From: a virus
Reading direction: 5' to 3' (one strand)
IMG/VR virus record: IMGVR_UViG_3300025687_000263
Span: 1-27,049 of that record
DNA length: 27,049 nucleotides
This document shows positions 6,692 to 13,660 of the stretch, piece after piece; within the stretch, counting starts at the first letter, position 1, and each line of letters opens with the position of its first letter. The notes beneath the pieces are model-generated. The model made no database searches, was not told the DNA's origin, and saw nothing but the letters and a program-made list of their open reading frames with translations. A program made the position numbers and the translations under genes.

Positions 6692-7633
6692 TTAACCAAA
6701 CATCTCGGAGAATACGTCCGCTGCGTCATTCATCGACCCTGACCGTGCGAAGCGCTTACTGGCGCTGCTGGGTCCTCTGCCTTCGGGCTTATAGGATCGA
6801 CCTCTCTTCGACGAGGGCTTGTTTCTCGGTGATTTGGTTGCTTCTTGTGCCTGTTTGGATCCGTTCGCGAACTGCCAGCTTTTTCTGAGTGCCGAGACGA
6901 TCCTGGCGTCATAGGCTTGCTGGATATCGGTTTCGCTGAAGCCGAGCTCCTCAACTGCAAATTTGCGAATTGCGGCCTTTTCGGCCTTTGCAGTGTCTGG
7001 ATCCTTCCACTCAGGGATCAACTCAGTCAACAGCTGCCGTTGGCCTTCCAGGGCCTGGGCGAACTGATACTGACCAATCCTTTCCTGTTCCTGCTTGACC
7101 GCTTCCAGTTCTCGAGCTCGTTGATCTCGCTGGCTTTGACGGTCTCTTGCTAACTCTCTCTCCCTCACCCAGGCGATTGGATCCTCGTCGTACAGACGCT
7201 GCCAATCGATATTGGGCTCTGGAATATCTGGCTGCTCCTGCAGCCTCTGAGCAATCTGCTGCACAGCCTGGAGTTGTTGAGCGTATTGCTGCTCAAGCTC
7301 CTGGACTGCTCTACGTTGCTCTGCGATCGCTTGTGTTTTTCTGGTGTAGTCACTCTGTCTCGAATACCCGTTGATGAGCTCATCGAGCGTAACGTTGACT
7401 TCTTCATCTCCAACTCGGACCGTAAAGAGTTCCTCTTCGGACTCCTCGTCCTCTGAGCTCTCGGCCTCGATTTCTTCTTCTGTTTCTTCTTCTTCTACAT
7501 CGTCAACCGTGGTCTCGTCAACAGGTGATTCCGTATCTTCTCCTTCTACTTCCTCTGGGGTATCTCCAATTAAGGCAGAGAAGGCTTCCGCTGCTGATTC
7601 CTGTTCGGTTGCTCCTGGTCCTAGTTCTGACAT
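6692..7633 (-). CDS. Capsid scaffolding protein
   Basis: 313 residues. Residues of about 24-68 are extremely acidic (long Glu/Asp/Ser runs). F-T-V-R-V-G-D-E-E-V-N-V-T-L-D-E-L-I-N-G-Y-S-R-Q-S-D-Y-T-R-K-T follows, a hallmark of phage scaffolds. Then comes a Gln/Glu-rich coiled coil (about 100-200) and a basic Ser/Lys/Arg-rich C-terminus that would contact capsid protein. It would template procapsid assembly and leave before DNA packaging. Stop of the upstream gene and start here are one base apart (TAA-T-ATG). The position directly before the capsid gene supports the call. Confidence 0.85.
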   Translation of the reverse strand: MSELGPGATEQESAAEAFSALIGDTPEEVEGEDTESPVDETTVDDVEEEETEEEIEAESSEDEESEEELFTVRVGDEEVNVTLDELINGYSRQSDYTRKTQAIAEQRRAVQELEQQYAQQLQAVQQIAQRLQEQPDIPEPNIDWQRLYDEDPIAWVRERELARDRQSQRDQRARELEAVKQEQERIGQYQFAQALEGQRQLLTELIPEWKDPDTAKAEKAAIRKFAVEELGFSETDIQQAYDARIVSALRKSWQFANGSKQAQEATKSPRNKPSSKRGRSYKPEGRGPSSASKRFARSGSMNDAADVFSEMFG

Positions 7634-7634
7634 A

Positions 7635-7916
7635 TTAGCGCTTCTTTCGAGTGGTGGTTGGGGCAGGCTCAGACGGTAGATTCGACTGAGCTCGTTTGCC
7701 TCGGTTGATCATAATCTCCAGTTCATCTCTGAGATGCCTGTGGGACCTCAACAGTAGATAAGCAGCCTCTCGCTCCTGAGTGCTCTCTGGTGAGGAATCC
7801 CGGATGATTCTCATCTGTTCCTCTTCCATTCTGACAAATGCTTCCTTGACCGCTTCACTCGCTAAAAGCTCGCGAGCTTGTACGCCTAAATCGATTGTTT
7901 TTTGGTGTGTACTCAT
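7635..7916 (-). CDS. Small helical phage protein upstream of scaffold
   Basis: 93 residues: L-G-V-Q-A-R-E-L-L-A-S-E-A-V-K-E-A-F then charged helices and a basic tail (T-T-T-R-K-K-R). The opening is familiar from uncharacterised proteins next to scaffold genes. There is no SD before the ATG at 7916; the leader is a TATATATATA tract. That tract also looks like the -10 of the divergent rightward gene, so a leftward promoter with a very short leader is possible here as well. Confidence 0.6.
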   Translation of the reverse strand: MSTHQKTIDLGVQARELLASEAVKEAFVRMEEEQMRIIRDSSPESTQEREAAYLLLRSHRHLRDELEIMINRGKRAQSNLPSEPAPTTTRKKR

Positions 7917-7924
7917 TTATATAT
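7895..7924 (+). promoter_or_regulatory. Candidate promoter for the lone rightward gene
   Basis: TTGTTT (7895-7900) is followed after 18 bp by TATATA (7919-7924), about 30 bp before the ATG at 7956. The alternating TATATATATA is nearly symmetric and could be a -10 in either direction. The -35 part lies inside the start of the leftward 93-residue gene. Confidence 0.4.
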
Positions 7925-7955
7925 ATAGAGTGTGTTTACTAATTAAGGAGGATCT

Positions 7956-8192
7956 ATGCATTTCCAAGTCGAGTTGACCGATTGGTCTGAAGACAAAGTC
8001 AAAGAGTTTGTCGAGAGCCCGTGGTTCGATTACTACGATACCTGCAGCATCCACAGAGAACTGACGTGCCGCTACGGATACTCCCGATCTCAAGGCCCTG
8101 AGTACAAAGAAAGACTCCAGGACGAGATCGAGTTTCTGGAAGCGTGTATCGTCTATCACGATAAACTACACAGCACTTCGGAAGCGTCCTAA
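7956..8192 (+). CDS. Lone rightward gene within the late operon (moron-like)
   Basis: 78 residues: starts M-H-F-Q-V-E-L-T-D-W-S-E-D-K-V and contains an acidic helix E-R-L-Q-D-E-I-E-F-L-E. A perfect AAGGAGG (7945-7951) sits 4 nt before the ATG, the strongest SD in the area. This supports the + frame over the low-quality leftward frame in the same DNA. It points against all its neighbours, and its last 27 nt overlap the 3' end of the leftward 801-residue gene. A single gene with its own promoter-like sequence in reverse orientation is the usual picture of a moron expressed in the lysogen. Its function is not recognised: no membrane segment, HTH or catalytic motif. Confidence 0.7.
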   Translation: MHFQVELTDWSEDKVKEFVESPWFDYYDTCSIHRELTCRYGYSRSQGPEYKERLQDEIEFLEACIVYHDKLHSTSEAS

Positions 8193-10571
8193 CGCAGTAT
8201 CTGCCATTGGGATCCCCAGGTCTAATGCCCTCTGGATCCCTTCAAAACCTCCGTACCCTTCCATCTCTGGGTAGTCTTCCACCAGATCTCCAGAGAATGC
8301 TCTTCGCATATTCTGAACATCCTGGCGCAAAGGTCCGATTCCTTTGCGCTTTGAGAAATCAATATCTCTCTCTACCTTCTCCTGCACCATTCTCCGCAAC
8401 TGTGGATCTGCCCCAACCTGAGAGCGAAATCTTTTCAGCGCTGGATCTGCAAATCTCTTCAGCATTGCCCGTGAAAGCCTGCCCTCGTTTGGAGTAGCAA
8501 GCTCCCTGCTGTAGTCAATATAGGCTCCGTCCAGATTTGATTTCCGAGCTCGTGTCCCTTTGCCAAAGGTCCTGTTTAGAAATTTTTGATTGCTCACAAG
8601 AGATTCAATATGAGATTCTAGCTTTTGAACCTCTGCAGGATCCCCCCAATTTATATCGAAATTGGTAGCCGTCACTCCAGTTCCCGTATCACTAAACTGC
8701 AGCCCAGGATAGGCTTGACGCAAAGATGCAAACTGATTGGGAGTAATTGGCCCATCGAGGTAAATTCGGCCTGCTGTTGAACTGCCTTCTGTTCTCATCG
8801 GCTTGGGGAAGCTGACCGGGGAACCCTCCTGGATATCCATCGCTCCCCGAAACGCCTGGATTGCTGTCATCTTGTTAAGCATATCCTGCTCTTCTGCTTT
8901 CTTGTTGTCCTCACCAAAGACAACCCCTGGCACTCTCAACGGGTTTTCTTCCAGCACCCCTTCCGAGTTTACGTAAGCACCGTAGGCATCACGCACAGGG
9001 CTTGCTGCTTTCCCAGCTGCAAGCTCTGCCAAACGATCAACCCCACTTTCTGTGGTATAGTCACTTCTTGGGTCTGCGCTGTACTCCTCACGGAGTTTCT
9101 TTGCTTTTCTGGTTTTCTCCAACATCTGTGAGAACATCCCAGATGCCTTCCCTGGGATTGTCTCATACGGCAGATAGATGCTCCCGGTGTCTGCCTTTGC
9201 TCGGTTGACGTCAAACAGCATCTGAGCCACCTGTGGCATTCGCTCCTGGTAGATCAACGGGACACTGGCCCCAAACGTGCCAGGCTGTAGATTTGCCAGG
9301 TTCCTTTGCAGTACTGGATCATCTGCTCCTGCGAGGATCCCCCCGTAGGCGGGATCAAGTAACAACGTAGCAAAGTCAGGAGTCTGTGAAATCATCTCAG
9401 GCGAAATTACGCCTGCATCGATGACGTCCTTGACGTTCATCCCGCCTGATTCCTTACTGTTGGCAAAATCAACTGCTGTTTTCACGTAGGACCAGACGGC
9501 TTCCTGCACGTTTGCAGGAGACCACTCCACCCCAGTCTGTTGAGACAAAAGCTTTGCCGCTTCTCGGGTTGCTGCATTCAGCGAATTGTACGCCTTGTCC
9601 TTGACTCCAAGATCCTCGGTGTAACGCATTTCACCAAAAAAGAAATTATCTCGGCCTACTTCGACTTCCTTTTTTGCCCCTCCGAACTCACTCTGCAGCA
9701 AGTTCATTGCGCGACCCATCCAAGTGTCATTCGTTACCTCATCATATTTGCCGATCAGGTTTTCGTAGAAACTTTGGACCTTGGGGCCTGAGATCTTGAT
9801 GTTCTTTGTGTCTTTCTGAGTCAATGCTCTAATTGAGTTGTTTCGCCAAGCTTCCAGGACCGAATCCTCCCCCTTGTTCCCCTGGACAGAGGCTCCCATT
9901 ATTTGCAGAATTTCCTTTCTACCCTTTGGCCTGCCTGCGTTTGTCCAGTTTTTCCAAATATTCAAGGTGTTGTAGAGGTTGCTTTCCACACTGGTTTGCG
10001 GAGATGTTGCTGCTAGGAGCGCTGTAAACCTTGCCCCGTCCTCTGGACCAAAAACATCGGTGATCGCTTTGTAGGATGCTTCGTACCAACCCTTCTTGGC
10101 TGCGCCTGCGCTTGCCATTGCTGCTAGGTTTTTTGGATCAATCATCACATCGTGCCGAGGTGAGACAAAACCAAGCGTTGCTTTTGGGTAGTCTTTGACT
10201 GCGTCCATTGCCTGGATTGGTCTTGGGTTCGCACTCAACCCGTATACTTCCGCTGCAGTCAGATTACTTGCCAATCTTCTACGCCCAGCATCCCCTAAAA
10301 TTTCACTGGCAATACTGCTCGGAAGTGATGCCCTCCCGTCATACGTAGGGACCAGCCGATTGCGCTCCTCTGAGACCGATCGGCTGCGAACTGGGTTGAG
10401 CACTGGAGGGTCCAGAACCTCTGAGAGTAACGGAGATACTCGTCTACCTAGCTTTTTGATTTTTGCAGGCGTGAGCTCCAACAACCCCGTCATATCTAAA
10501 ATTGATGCGTCTTCCGGAGAACCTAGTACCTGGTCCTCGTACATCCCAAGTCGATCAAGTGTTCTTGCCAT
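8166..10571 (-). CDS. Large uncharacterised, probably virion-internal protein
   Basis: 801 residues, overlapping the portal stop by one base (TGATG). The central part (about 115-310) reads S-P-R-H-D-V-M-I-D-P, then F-T-A-L-L-A-A-T-S-P-Q-T, then N-L-Y-N-T-L-N-I-W-K-N-W, then I-S-G-P-K-V-Q-S-F-Y-E-N-L-I-G and V-T-N-D-T-W-M-G. This resembles a phage domain of unknown function, possibly DUF7178, which I cannot confirm. The rest is mixed helical with charged segments, and no peptidoglycan hydrolase motif was recognised. Position between portal and scaffold suggests an ejection or internal head protein. Function unknown. Confidence 0.6.
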   Translation of the reverse strand: MARTLDRLGMYEDQVLGSPEDASILDMTGLLELTPAKIKKLGRRVSPLLSEVLDPPVLNPVRSRSVSEERNRLVPTYDGRASLPSSIASEILGDAGRRRLASNLTAAEVYGLSANPRPIQAMDAVKDYPKATLGFVSPRHDVMIDPKNLAAMASAGAAKKGWYEASYKAITDVFGPEDGARFTALLAATSPQTSVESNLYNTLNIWKNWTNAGRPKGRKEILQIMGASVQGNKGEDSVLEAWRNNSIRALTQKDTKNIKISGPKVQSFYENLIGKYDEVTNDTWMGRAMNLLQSEFGGAKKEVEVGRDNFFFGEMRYTEDLGVKDKAYNSLNAATREAAKLLSQQTGVEWSPANVQEAVWSYVKTAVDFANSKESGGMNVKDVIDAGVISPEMISQTPDFATLLLDPAYGGILAGADDPVLQRNLANLQPGTFGASVPLIYQERMPQVAQMLFDVNRAKADTGSIYLPYETIPGKASGMFSQMLEKTRKAKKLREEYSADPRSDYTTESGVDRLAELAAGKAASPVRDAYGAYVNSEGVLEENPLRVPGVVFGEDNKKAEEQDMLNKMTAIQAFRGAMDIQEGSPVSFPKPMRTEGSSTAGRIYLDGPITPNQFASLRQAYPGLQFSDTGTGVTATNFDINWGDPAEVQKLESHIESLVSNQKFLNRTFGKGTRARKSNLDGAYIDYSRELATPNEGRLSRAMLKRFADPALKRFRSQVGADPQLRRMVQEKVERDIDFSKRKGIGPLRQDVQNMRRAFSGDLVEDYPEMEGYGGFEGIQRALDLGIPMADTALGRFRSAV

Positions 10572-12670
10572 CAGTTTACTCCAGGTGGAGGTGGTGCTGG
10601 TGGAGGTTGCGGAGGCTGCAGTTGCTGTTCAAACTGCTGGGCTTCCGCTGCTTCTGAGATCTTGGAGAGCTCCCGGTTGCGGCTAATCATCTGGTAAATT
10701 GGAGTTGGATCAATTGGGATCCCGTGCTTGAGCTCGAGCTCTCGGATTTTTAGGAACAGATCAATTTCCTGCTGATCCCGATCCCGGTCATCCTTGCGCT
10801 TCATCTCTACCTGACGCTGAATCACGTCCATTCGCTTCTTCTCCACCTCCGCCTCTGCCAACATCTGCTCCGGTGTCTTCTCAGGCTCCTCCGGAGGTTG
10901 CTGTGCCATCGCCTGCATCGCTTCGGTTGGATCATTCCAGAGTCTGGCCCCATCGTGGATTCCCTGGAGCTCCAACATCCTGAGCATCGTCTCCCTCCAC
11001 TGCTGGAGACTCGTCAGCGGATTGTCTACTCCCAGTAACTGAATGACCTTTTCCTGCTCTGCCAGGATCAGCTGGTACGTGGCAATCTTGCTCTGAGTGT
11101 CCAAGCCTCCCAGGGGAAGGGACACCCGAGCACTCATCTTGGGCCAGCTGGTTGGATCAACTGGGACGTACTGACCCCGAATCTGATAGATCTCCTCGGG
11201 AGAGCCGTGGAAGGTTGCCAGCCTGAGAATCTTCTCATACAGAGGCCTCATTCCGGTTTCGGCAATGTTTCTGGCAATGAGCTCCAACCTCGCTTCTGCA
11301 GCCCCCCGCTGCATTTCTACAGCTGCTCGGGTCGTACTTTGGAGATGCTCTGCTTCCAAACCTTGTGAGGCGCGACTGATCCCTGTTCTCGCTTCGGCAA
11401 TCTTGTCCAGGTACTCCAACATCGGAAAGACCTGGGAGGCTGTGTTGGGAATATCAATCGGCTGAATTGCGCCCAACTGGCGCATTGGGATCATCGCATT
11501 CAGAGACGTATTTTCCAGAGCGTCAATATCTACAGCCTGCTCCAGATACGCAAATCTGGGGTTGACTGAAAGCGACAAAGAATCCAGTTGGTTTCTCAGG
11601 AGTGCTGACCGGATCCGTTGCAGATCTCCAACCTCATCGTATAGGCTCATCCCCTCGACTGAATGAGGCAAGGGCTGCATCCGGAATAGGACAAACGGAT
11701 GCTCATCGACAGGCTCGTTGTTGATGATGTTGTAGGCGTTTCCAGCTGTGCAGATCTTGCGGAGTTGTCTGCGTCCTGTTCCCAGGACATCTACCCGGCA
11801 ATAGGCCTCCACGTAGATCACTTCACGATTTGCCAGATCCGAATCTTCCTCGGTGTGAAACTGATGCGTTGGGTGTCTGAGCAGCCACTCCTCATTCGAT
11901 TTGTACTCCTGATCTGGGCCAATATAGTCCTGGAAGCTCTCCAGGGGATATCCCATCTCGATCAGGTCTGATACCCGTAGATGTTGGCGTCTGGCAATCA
12001 GCTTGGTCTCATCCTCACTGACACTGTAGCGGTCAATCAGGAGCTCCTCGGGAGGGACGGATTCAATCACAATCTCGCCTGTGTTTTCCTCCTTTGAGAG
12101 ATCCAACTCAAAGGTCCCGTCTTCATTCTGCTCTGCGTTGATGATCTGCCAGATCCCCTGCTGGGCGATGTACTGATACGCCTCAGCTGATACGTTGGAA
12201 AGCTCCCTCGTCTGGGACTCGGTCCGCTCATCAAAGAAGACCTGGGCGACTCCGGTTCCCTTGATCAACGTATCCTGCAAAACATCCAGCAACACCCGAT
12301 AGCCCTGATTCTTGTCCCGGAACAGGTAGTTGACAAAGTCTGTGGCCTGCTCTGCGACCTCAACGTCCTGGAGCTTGCGGGGTGTAAAGGCAATCGCCTT
12401 CTCTGACCCAAAGAAGATTCTCATCAAGGCCGGGAGGACCTGGTTGACTGCATCGTGAAGCGATCGATCCACAATCTGGGATCTGTTCTCCTCCTCCTTC
12501 GGAGAATGCCCTGACTCTGAAAACGGATGTCCCAGCCAGTACCTCATCGCTTCGGCTGAATGAGGCGATCGAGTGTGATCGGTGTAGTCGGCTGCATCTG
12601 TCAGAGCAGCCTGGACCCAACTCTCGAGCTCCTCGATGCTCATCGGCTTCAGTTCGTTTGCACTGCTCAT
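10571..12670 (-). CDS. Portal protein, P22-like
   Basis: 699 residues, close to the size of P22-type portals. It shows R-S-Q-I-V-D-R-S-L-H-D-A-V-N-Q-V-L-P-A-L-M-R-I-F-F-G-S (about 63-89), then D-T-L-I-K-G-T-G-V-A-Q-V, then P-P-E-E-L-L-I-D-R, then M-Q-P-L-P-H-S-V-E-G-M-S-L-Y-D. These are classic for podovirus portals whose genes follow the large terminase. The C-terminus is a long charged helix ending in Pro/Gln-rich sequence, compatible with a barrel. It would form the dodecameric DNA gate at one capsid vertex. Start overlaps the upstream small gene by ATGA. Confidence 0.87.
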   Translation of the reverse strand: MSSANELKPMSIEELESWVQAALTDAADYTDHTRSPHSAEAMRYWLGHPFSESGHSPKEEENRSQIVDRSLHDAVNQVLPALMRIFFGSEKAIAFTPRKLQDVEVAEQATDFVNYLFRDKNQGYRVLLDVLQDTLIKGTGVAQVFFDERTESQTRELSNVSAEAYQYIAQQGIWQIINAEQNEDGTFELDLSKEENTGEIVIESVPPEELLIDRYSVSEDETKLIARRQHLRVSDLIEMGYPLESFQDYIGPDQEYKSNEEWLLRHPTHQFHTEEDSDLANREVIYVEAYCRVDVLGTGRRQLRKICTAGNAYNIINNEPVDEHPFVLFRMQPLPHSVEGMSLYDEVGDLQRIRSALLRNQLDSLSLSVNPRFAYLEQAVDIDALENTSLNAMIPMRQLGAIQPIDIPNTASQVFPMLEYLDKIAEARTGISRASQGLEAEHLQSTTRAAVEMQRGAAEARLELIARNIAETGMRPLYEKILRLATFHGSPEEIYQIRGQYVPVDPTSWPKMSARVSLPLGGLDTQSKIATYQLILAEQEKVIQLLGVDNPLTSLQQWRETMLRMLELQGIHDGARLWNDPTEAMQAMAQQPPEEPEKTPEQMLAEAEVEKKRMDVIQRQVEMKRKDDRDRDQQEIDLFLKIRELELKHGIPIDPTPIYQMISRNRELSKISEAAEAQQFEQQLQPPQPPPAPPPPGVN

Positions 12671-12840
12671 TTGCTTTTCCCGGCTCTCAGTTTGGCGGAT
12701 GCTGACAGATCCTTGTAGTGGAAGACTCTCTCCGAGTTGCGACCGTGACGAGCTCCGGAGTGGAGCTCTCCGTTTGGCATCTTGTGAGTTGCTCCACTAA
12801 ACTTGGTCCCGTCCTTAAAATAGTGGACCTGGTTCTTCAT
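12667..12840 (-). CDS. Small basic phage protein (D-G-T-K / M-P-N-G-E-L-H type)
   Basis: 57 residues, M-K-N-Q-V-H-Y-F-K-D-G-T-K-F-S-G then H-K-M-P-N-G-E-L-H-S-G-A-R-H and F-H-Y-K-D-L-S. The ATG overlaps the stop of the 26-residue gene upstream (ATGA), and its own stop overlaps the portal start (ATGA). I recognise this as a small protein that recurs near portal genes of marine phages. It has no known function; the basic, Gly-rich character suggests a virion or DNA-associated role (inference). Confidence 0.7.
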   Translation of the reverse strand: MKNQVHYFKDGTKFSGATHKMPNGELHSGARHGRNSERVFHYKDLSASAKLRAGKSK

Positions 12841-12917
12841 TTTTTCTTCTTCTTGCCGTATGCGCCCATTTGTTTCTTATAGGATCCCATTGCTCCACTG
12901 TGCTTCTTTCCGTACAT
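12837..12917 (-). CDS. 26-residue Lys-rich mini-protein
   Basis: M-Y-G-K-K-H-S-G-A-M-G-S-Y then K-K-Q-M-G-A-Y-G-K-K-K-K-K and stop. It is coupled by ATGA to the next gene and comes soon after a terminator-like hairpin. Very short, but the Gly-Lys-Met-Tyr composition and coupling match mini-proteins known beside portal genes in marine phages. The upstream SD is weak (GAGAGA). Confidence 0.55.
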   Translation of the reverse strand: MYGKKHSGAMGSYKKQMGAYGKKKKK

Positions 12918-12939
12918 CAGTCTCTCTCGTTGGAGATTA

Positions 12940-12966
12940 GCAAAATAGACCGAGCTTGGAGCTCGG
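12940..12966 (-). terminator. Terminator-like hairpin inside the late operon
   Basis: CCGAGCT (12950-12956), three-base loop, AGCTCGG (12960-12966): a perfect 7-bp GC-rich stem. On the leftward strand it is followed by TCTATTTTG. It lies in the 62-bp gap between two small genes, the largest gap between terminase and portal. It could partly terminate messages and separate packaging genes from head genes. Confidence 0.45.
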
Positions 12967-12979
12967 GCTGGTAATTCCG

Positions 12980-13132
12980 TCACTTCTTTTTCTTTGCTCC
13001 AGCAGCTGCAATCTTGAAGGTCCTGTTGGAAGGTCTGCCCTTCTCGCCTGGTTTCTTCATCCGCTCCCCACTGCCTGCAGCAATACGAGCTCGTTTTTTT
13101 CGGATGTTGTCAAAAAGATTTGGTTTTGCCAT
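12980..13132 (-). CDS. Small basic phage protein (A-G-S-G-E-R-M-K-K-P-G type)
   Basis: 50 residues: M-A-K-P-N-L-F-D-N-I-R-K-K-R then R-I-A-A-G-S-G-E-R-M-K-K-P-G-E-K-G then a Lys-rich end. The R-I-A-A-G-S-G-E-x-M-x-K-P-G-x-K-G pattern is familiar from many marine phage genomes, where it lies near terminase or portal genes. Function unknown. The ATG lies three bases after the stop of the upstream 91-residue gene. Confidence 0.7.
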   Translation of the reverse strand: MAKPNLFDNIRKKRARIAAGSGERMKKPGEKGRPSNRTFKIAAAGAKKKK

Positions 13133-13135
13133 TGT

Positions 13136-13411
13136 TCACCACTTTACCTTGTTGGCCCAGTAGGCTGCGCTCATCTTCCCACGGGAAATATTCTTGGCGT
13201 GTCTTGCCTGGAATGATTCTCGACGCTTGCGGTAGCTCTCACTCTCCCCCTCCTTCTTTGGGGAGCCACTTACCCCCTGTTCCCCGAATCGGACTAGCTT
13301 CACCTGGTTGCCTTCCTTGGCTAGCACAGCGTGGCTTTTCTTCGGGTGATTCGGTGTGCGTTTCGGTTTGTTTACTCCACTAAACGTCTCTCCACGATAG
13401 GTAATGCTCAT
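13136..13411 (-). CDS. Conserved small marine-phage protein (G-Y/V-N-K-P-K-R-T-P type)
   Basis: 91 residues, strongly basic: F-S-G-V-N-K-P-K-R-T-P, then K-K-S-H-A-V-L-A-K-E-G, then R-F-G-E-Q-G-V-S-G-S-P, then R-R-E-S-F-Q-A-R-H-A-K-N-I and M-S-A-A-Y-W-A-N-K-V-K-W at the end. I recognise the pattern as a widespread protein of marine podoviruses and siphoviruses with no assigned function. The length is full. It abuts the upstream 82-residue gene without overlap. Confidence 0.72.
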   Translation of the reverse strand: MSITYRGETFSGVNKPKRTPNHPKKSHAVLAKEGNQVKLVRFGEQGVSGSPKKEGESESYRKRRESFQARHAKNISRGKMSAAYWANKVKW

Positions 13412-13660
13412 CTAGCTCTCCTTTGAAATACCAGTGCAGACTCTGGCGTAAAACTCTCCCATTTCTCCACGTTGCTCCACTGTCAGCATCTTGAGCTCCT
13501 CCTCGGTGACTGCTTCGCGAAACTTGTCAATCACACAGCTGCACTGCTGCAGTGCGTACTGGCTGGCGATCGGCTCCGGAGAGTGCTGCAACATTGAAGG
13601 AATGACTGCCTGGATACACGTCCAGGTCCAGGTCACCAGGAAGTAAGTGCTGTAGCTCAT
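13412..13660 (-). CDS. Small hypothetical protein after terminase
   Basis: 82 residues starting right after the terminase stop (TGA-ATG). The N-terminal 25 residues are hydrophobic and aromatic (S-T-Y-F-L-V-T-W-T-W-T-C-I-Q-A-V-I-P) and might be a short membrane or signal-like segment. The remainder is helical and charged with three Cys. The family is not recognised. Confidence 0.55.
   Translation of the reverse strand: MSYSTYFLVTWTWTCIQAVIPSMLQHSPEPIASQYALQQCSCVIDKFREAVTEEELKMLTVEQRGEMGEFYARVCTGISKES

Noticed and set aside
7917-8159. Leftward 80-residue frame opposite the lone rightward gene
   Set aside because: It has no good start signal, while the rightward frame has a perfect AAGGAGG and better composition.
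10195-10686. Rightward 163-residue frame
   Set aside because: Antisense across the junction of the 801-residue and portal genes; both have clear support.
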